From Eriocheir sinensis (lineage: Eukaryota > Arthropoda > Malacostraca > Decapoda > Varunidae): 64,000 bases of DNA. Each line of letters opens with the position of its first letter. Position 1 is the stretch's first letter. The notes beneath the pieces were generated by a model that did no database searches, was not told where the DNA came from, and saw only the letters and a program-made list of their open reading frames with translations. The DNA is taken from NCBI RefSeq assembly GCF_024679095.1, contig NW_026111784.1:7501-71500 (forward strand), given 5' to 3'. The position numbers and the translations under genes were made by a program. Shown in pieces: positions 60,196 to 64,000 of this stretch.

Positions 60196-61567
60196 TTACT
60201 TTCCTCCCTTTGAGTAAATTATTAAGTGGGATGCTATCTTGGCAAAGTCTTTAATGAATTTCCTATAAAAGTTAACCAATCCCAAGAAACCTTGAAGTTC
60301 TTTGACTGTTTTCGGAGGAGTGAGTTGTTGCACCGCCTGTACCTTTGAGGGCTGAGGCTTCAAGCCAGAAGCACTAACAATGTGACCCAGATAATCTACT
60401 TGCTCTTTGAAAAAGGAACACTTATCTAGTCTTAAGGACAGGTGAGCCTTCTGCAGTCTGTCCAAGACGGCATGGAGGTTCTTTAGGTGATGGTCCATGT
60501 CTTTCCTTGTACTATCAAATCATCAAGGTATACATGTACAATTCTTCCTGTCAGACCTATGAGAACTTGATTCATGATCCGTTGATAGGCTGCAGGTGCT
60601 GTTTTTAATCCAAAGGGACTGTAGTGAATTCATAGAGGCCATAAGGTGTCGTGAAGGCTGTCAAGTGTTTAGATTCCTCTGCCAATGGGACTTGGTGATA
60701 GCCCTGGCGCAAATCAAGGGAGGTGAATACTTTACTTTCCCCTAACTGTTGCAAAATGAGGTTAATGTTAGGGAGTGGATGTTTGTCATCAATCAATTCA
60801 TCGTTCAGAGCGCGGAAGTCGAGACAAAGTCTGACTCCACCATCCTTTTAGCAACAGGGACTAGAGGTGCGCTGTAGGGTGACGCACTAGGGCGTATAAT
60901 ACCCTGGGCCTCAAGGTCCTTGAGCTGAATCTCTATTTCTTTATGATATTTTACTGGTATTGGGTATGGCTTTTTATATATAGGCTTGTCATTTTTAGCC
61001 TTAAAGTGTGAACATAATAGGGGTAATAGTGAGTGGCTCGTTTTTTAGAGCAAACACATCAGGATACTTGCGGGTTAAGCCCTTCAGACAGCAATTTTCC
61101 CGTTGTGAGGGTAAAAATAGCTCGTCTATCAGCTTATCGAGTACCATCTGCTTACTTGACTGGGTGACAGGCGGCTTTGTAGCTGTTTTTGTGACAGCCG
61201 CTACACATTCATTAGTCGATGATTGATAGTATTCTGAGTGACAAGAATAAATGTGTCCCATCACTTCACCTGTTGGCATCTCAATAGTTTCTTCAGTTGG
61301 GTTAGCATAGGGAATGATGAATTTACCTTTGGTTTGTTTGACGTTAGGAGTTAAGGTTACTAACCCGGGAAATAAAAATGAAGAAGGGATATCATTGGAC
61401 CTTGGGAGAAATAAAGCTTGCTGGGCTCTGCCAATCTCTGCCTCCAGAGTGACATACACTGCCGTGCCTGGTAGCAAGGACGCCACGTTAATAGCGTATG
61501 CTTTCACTGGTACTTCCTCCATCTCGTCTAAAGTAGGTTTATGGTCATCTTCTGGGTACGGGCTCAT
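60196..61567 (-). pseudogene. Gypsy reverse transcriptase and upstream linker
   Basis: The upstream frame (61,001-61,567) follows the protease with a 4-base ATGA overlap. The RT fingers/palm frame (60,605-60,796) has HPLPNINLILQQLGESKVFT and SLDLRQGYHQVPL. A one-base loss in a T run after TVPL ends it; the catalytic YLDD box is present just beyond, at about 60,525-60,536, in another frame. The connection domain (60,196-60,498) has KCSFFKEQVDYLGHIVS. At least three frame breaks. Confidence 0.85.
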
Positions 61568-62757
61568 ATCGTCCGCAGCCAGGGAACTTCCACTGGGTAG
61601 GCGCCCACCATTACACTAAACTGCCCAGGTGTGGCCAGCGGTGCAGCTACCACATTTTGTCTCCACATAAATTCTAGGCCCAACAAAACTGCTGTTGGTA
61701 ACACTATACCTTGTGATATTACTACAAACTTTTCTATAATTTCTCCGTGCCCAAAGTCTACTACTACTTCGGCTATTCCTTTATTAGGGATTGGAGTCCG
61801 ATCTACCCCTTGTATGGAGAGAGGTTCTGTAACTATCATCTTCCCGCCTACCTTCCTAAATAAATCTTCTTCTATTAGGGACGCTCCTGCTCCTGTGTCT
61901 AGCATTGCGTAAACCATCTCCTTTGGTGCATTAGCGCCTACGCACAATCTCAACGTGAGGGCGTTGGTAGGGCCGTGGACTGCCGCAGCTACTCTGGGGT
62001 CGTTTTTTTTGTTCTTCTCGTGGTCAGGGTTGACCCAGGAGCTACGGGGTGAGGGACCGGCCGTGTACTCCGGGCGCCAGGCAGCGCAAGGCGAGACAGG
62101 CTGACGCCTGTTTCGAGTGGGCTGGTACTGAGGGTACCGAGAGCCCGTTGGTGGGTGGTAGGCACCCCTATACTGCCTTCCATATGTGCAATCGCGAGCC
62201 ATGTGTCCTACATACCCACAAGCATAACATGTGGGTGGCGTGGGCGCGTTCCCATATGGGCGTGTAGGTGGCGCGGCGTGCCGTCCTCCCCTTTGGGGTA
62301 TCGGGTAACGTGACTGGCCTGGAGGGCGTGGAGGACGGGCTTGTGAGACATGTTTGGGTCCGGATGCCTGGGTGGAACAGACGTTCAGCACTTTTATTTC
62401 TTTGGCGATATCGGCATCGGATAGCTTCGACTCTGGATAAGCTTTAATATACTCATACCCTTTCTTTAATACCTTCTGTGGGTCCCCCTTTTCTTCCTCC
62501 GTTAAGATGAGTAAGAGGGCCGGAGGGAAAGCCTCTCTGAGCCGTAAAGCGGTTATCTCAGTTAGGAAACTGGCATTGTCAGGCTTGAGAGCGATCAACT
62601 CGTCTCTCAATGTCTCCAGGCGGATGAGGAAGGTGCGGATGTTTTCTCCTGTCCGCCGTTTTGCCTCTCCCAATTCTTTCTGGAGGACCGAAAAGGTCCT
62701 TACTGTGGAAACACACGTAGGAAGTCTTCCTTTACTATGTCCCAATCCTGTCCACAT
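61564..62757 (-). CDS. Gypsy Gag C-terminal region, zinc knuckle and aspartic protease
   Basis: Begins with helical capsid sequence (TGENIRTFLIRLETLRDELI). A CCHC zinc knuckle, CYACGYVGHMARDC (C-x2-C-x4-H-x4-C), follows within a Pro/Arg/Tyr-rich nucleocapsid stretch. Then comes a retropepsin with AMLDTGAGASLIEE as the catalytic Asp-Thr-Gly. The knuckle and protease share one frame. The upstream end overlaps the first gag frame and the downstream end overlaps the RT frame. These overlaps could be natural frameshift sites or damage. Confidence 0.85.
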   Translation of the reverse strand: MWTGLGHSKGRLPTCVSTVRTFSVLQKELGEAKRRTGENIRTFLIRLETLRDELIALKPDNASFLTEITALRLREAFPPALLLILTEEEKGDPQKVLKKGYEYIKAYPESKLSDADIAKEIKVLNVCSTQASGPKHVSQARPPRPPGQSRYPIPQRGGRHAAPPTRPYGNAPTPPTCYACGYVGHMARDCTYGRQYRGAYHPPTGSRYPQYQPTRNRRQPVSPCAAWRPEYTAGPSPRSSWVNPDHEKNKKNDPRVAAAVHGPTNALTLRLCVGANAPKEMVYAMLDTGAGASLIEEDLFRKVGGKMIVTEPLSIQGVDRTPIPNKGIAEVVVDFGHGEIIEKFVVISQGIVLPTAVLLGLEFMWRQNVVAAPLATPGQFSVMVGAYPVEVPWLRTI

Positions 62758-63149
62758 CTAGTGATACAACCGAGGAGATGATCGCGCGCTGCTCCCAGGG
62801 CATATTGTTTGGCTAACTCAATCTTTCCGGTAGTGTCCCAATTTGCCTGTGTCCGGCTTTCAATATCCTCTATCCATTTCTTTGCTAGCTTATGGCATGG
62901 GAGGTTTGGTGCTTTGCTACTTTTTTCTTCTCCACCACAAAAATATAAGAGTCCCTGCACTCTACTAAAATCATTCAAGGTATGACGGCTAAGTAGCGTG
63001 ACAAGATCATCATGGGCAAGGGTGATCGATTTTCCATCTCCTTTTTTGGGGGGAGGGTTCTTGCCTTCGTCTGGCATTTTTAACTCTAAAGTCTTATTCC
63101 CGTAATTCCAAGAATAACTGTCTTCTCCCTCGCTTTCGGATGTGGACAT
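62700..63149 (-). CDS. Gypsy Gag N-terminal region
   Basis: A likely start is ATG at 63,147-63,149 (MSTSESEGEDSYSW). The frame shows an acidic N-terminus and a helical capsid part with KIELAKQYALGAARDHLLG, ending at a stop at about 62,700-62,702. The next frame (from 62,757) continues the same protein after a shift of one base within cgtgtgtttccacag. The open frame upstream of the ATG runs over the 12-bp repeats and is not thought to be coding. Confidence 0.7.
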   Translation of the reverse strand: MSTSESEGEDSYSWNYGNKTLELKMPDEGKNPPPKKGDGKSITLAHDDLVTLLSRHTLNDFSRVQGLLYFCGGEEKSSKAPNLPCHKLAKKWIEDIESRTQANWDTTGKIELAKQYALGAARDHLLGCITRCGQDWDIVKEDFLRVFPQ

Positions 63150-63187
63150 ACACCAGTACAATACCAATATAAACCAATATAAATCGC

Positions 63188-63247
63188 AAGTTTCACCACA
63201 AGTTTCACCACATGTTTCACCACATGTTTCACCACATGTTTCACCAC
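63188..63247. repeat. 12-bp tandem repeat in the Gypsy leader
   Basis: Five copies of caccac(a)tgttt/aagttt-type units (gtttcaccacat) directly between the right LTR and gag. It occupies the place where the tRNA primer site should be, and each unit includes tggtgaaac on the minus strand. Confidence 0.85.
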
Positions 63248-63250
63248 CCC

Positions 63251-64000
63251 TGTGTGACCCGTAATCCGGGTCACACAGGGGAGACGACACACTGTTTGTA
63301 CTAGTGACACTTGACTTAAAATTCTGGTACTTTAGGAGTATTTAAAGGAGTTCGTAAATGGGGTGATGAAACGGTGTCGCCTTTCTTATATGTATTTTAT
63401 TCTACCTTAATACTACTTAATATTACAGAGGGTAAAAATATTGTTTAAACCAGCGACTGGCTTACTAGACTCAATGAGTCTTCAGGTTTTCTTTCACTAT
63501 TGGTTACTGACGTTAACACTGGTATAATATTGAGTAAAAACTCACACAATAAAGTATCATAGAAATATAATCCTAAGTAAAACTAAGATAATAGAACACA
63601 ATATATATGTTAGATACGCTTTCCTCTATGGTAATTCTTCAATCCATACTCACAGTAGCAAAGGTGAATGTTCTACCCATGTTGTCTAGGGAAGGACAAC
63701 TGAGTGTACAGAAACGAACAGAGTGCTGGTTGATCTGAGGTCAAGCCTGAAAAAATGCTTCTTATATAGGCATGACATACATACAGACATCGCGAGGGTA
63801 ATACGTCAGGCGTGTGAGTCATACATCAAACTCACACCGAGCTCATACAATAATCTACCTAACCGACATGCTTAATTCACGCGGTGACGCAGCTTTGTTT
63901 TCATAACATTTTGTTCCGCGGTTGATCGTGTTTTGGCCGCGGTTGATTGTGTTTTGGCTTAGAGAGATAAGCGGGTGCGTTAATGGGCAATTACAATTGT
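63251..64000 (-). repeat. 5' LTR of the Gypsy element (partial)
   Basis: Starts TGTGTGACCCG and follows the left LTR closely to the window end; about 125 bp more would be expected outside. On the minus strand TATATAAG lies near 63,763-63,770 and AATAAA near 63,395-63,400. Confidence 0.9.

Larger units (their letters stand above)
55283..64000 (-). mobile_element. Errantivirus-like Gypsy retrotransposon with envelope gene, right LTR cut by window
   Basis: Two direct LTRs start at 55,283 and 63,251 on the plus strand. Between them on the minus strand, in order, are gag with a zinc knuckle, aspartic protease, reverse transcriptase, RNase H, integrase and an envelope with a furin-type site. That is the layout of envelope-bearing Gypsy elements. 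Over the comparable ~730 bp the LTRs differ by roughly a dozen changes by eye, including two short indels, so the insertion is recent. Yet the coding region has frame breaks in gag, pol and env, so this copy is not expected to be autonomous. It interrupts the Myb/SANT-like gene. Confidence 0.92.

Noticed and set aside
63188..63247. Short regular repeats considered as a CRISPR array
   Set aside because: Units are 12 bp, contiguous and without spacers, inside a eukaryotic retrotransposon leader.

Overview
This window is eukaryotic repeat-dense DNA, most likely from a decapod crustacean. The reasons are the many long (CA)n, (TA)n, (AAT)n and (GA)n tracts, spliced genes, tRNA-derived SINEs, CR1-, Rex1-, RTE- and Jockey-like retroelements, hAT and Harbinger-like DNA transposons, an envelope-bearing Gypsy element, and a fragment of a Cu/Zn superoxide dismutase resembling the extracellular crustacean form. 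No intact host gene was found with confidence, and there are no rRNA genes, CRISPR arrays or bacterial operons.

Region 1 (1-20,700) is best read as one Polinton/Maverick (adintovirus-like) element enlarged by later insertions. Its left arm (1-5,650) holds a G-rich minisatellite that recurs inverted at 20,395-20,690, CA tracts and a 4.34-kb DNA transposon (408-4,749). Next comes a family B DNA polymerase gene on the plus strand with three short introns. Its catalytic middle is missing and an RTE retroelement fragment sits in the gap. On the minus strand, running leftward from a TATA box near 20,290, are the packaging ATPase, a chromodomain integrase, a small basic protein, an unknown protein, a macro-domain-like protein, a penton-like minor capsid protein, a pX-like core peptide, the major capsid protein and an adenain-like protease. 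The pX-like gene is split exactly at a 4-bp CTAG duplication by a 3.47-kb insertion (11,649-15,116). That insertion carries retroelement gag pieces, a superoxide dismutase fragment between ~220-bp inverted repeats, and a second copy of neighbouring Polinton sequence.

Region 2 (20,700-33,450) is microsatellites, a CR1-like LINE (21,930-23,547), an antisense LINE end, a 585-bp MITE with perfect 8-bp target duplications (27,831-28,415), a Rex1-like LINE end and two SINEs.

Region 3 (33,454-40,118) is a hAT element with 8-bp target duplications. Its BED-finger/DUF659-type transposase gene is broken by a Jockey-like LINE.

Region 4 (40,130-52,800) is low-complexity DNA: a ~2.4-kb purine-rich block, CA arrays with two opposed SINEs, direct repeats and a hAT-type MITE.

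Region 5 (52,800-64,000) has a spliced Myb/SANT-like gene, possibly a Harbinger passenger. Its third exon is cut by a minus-strand errantivirus-like Gypsy retrotransposon with gag, protease, RT, RNase H, integrase and envelope regions and two very similar LTRs, the right one running off the window. Its reading frames are broken in several places.

Small indels, often in homopolymer runs, break many otherwise conserved frames. They may be real decay or residual long-read errors, and this matters for judging whether any element is alive.
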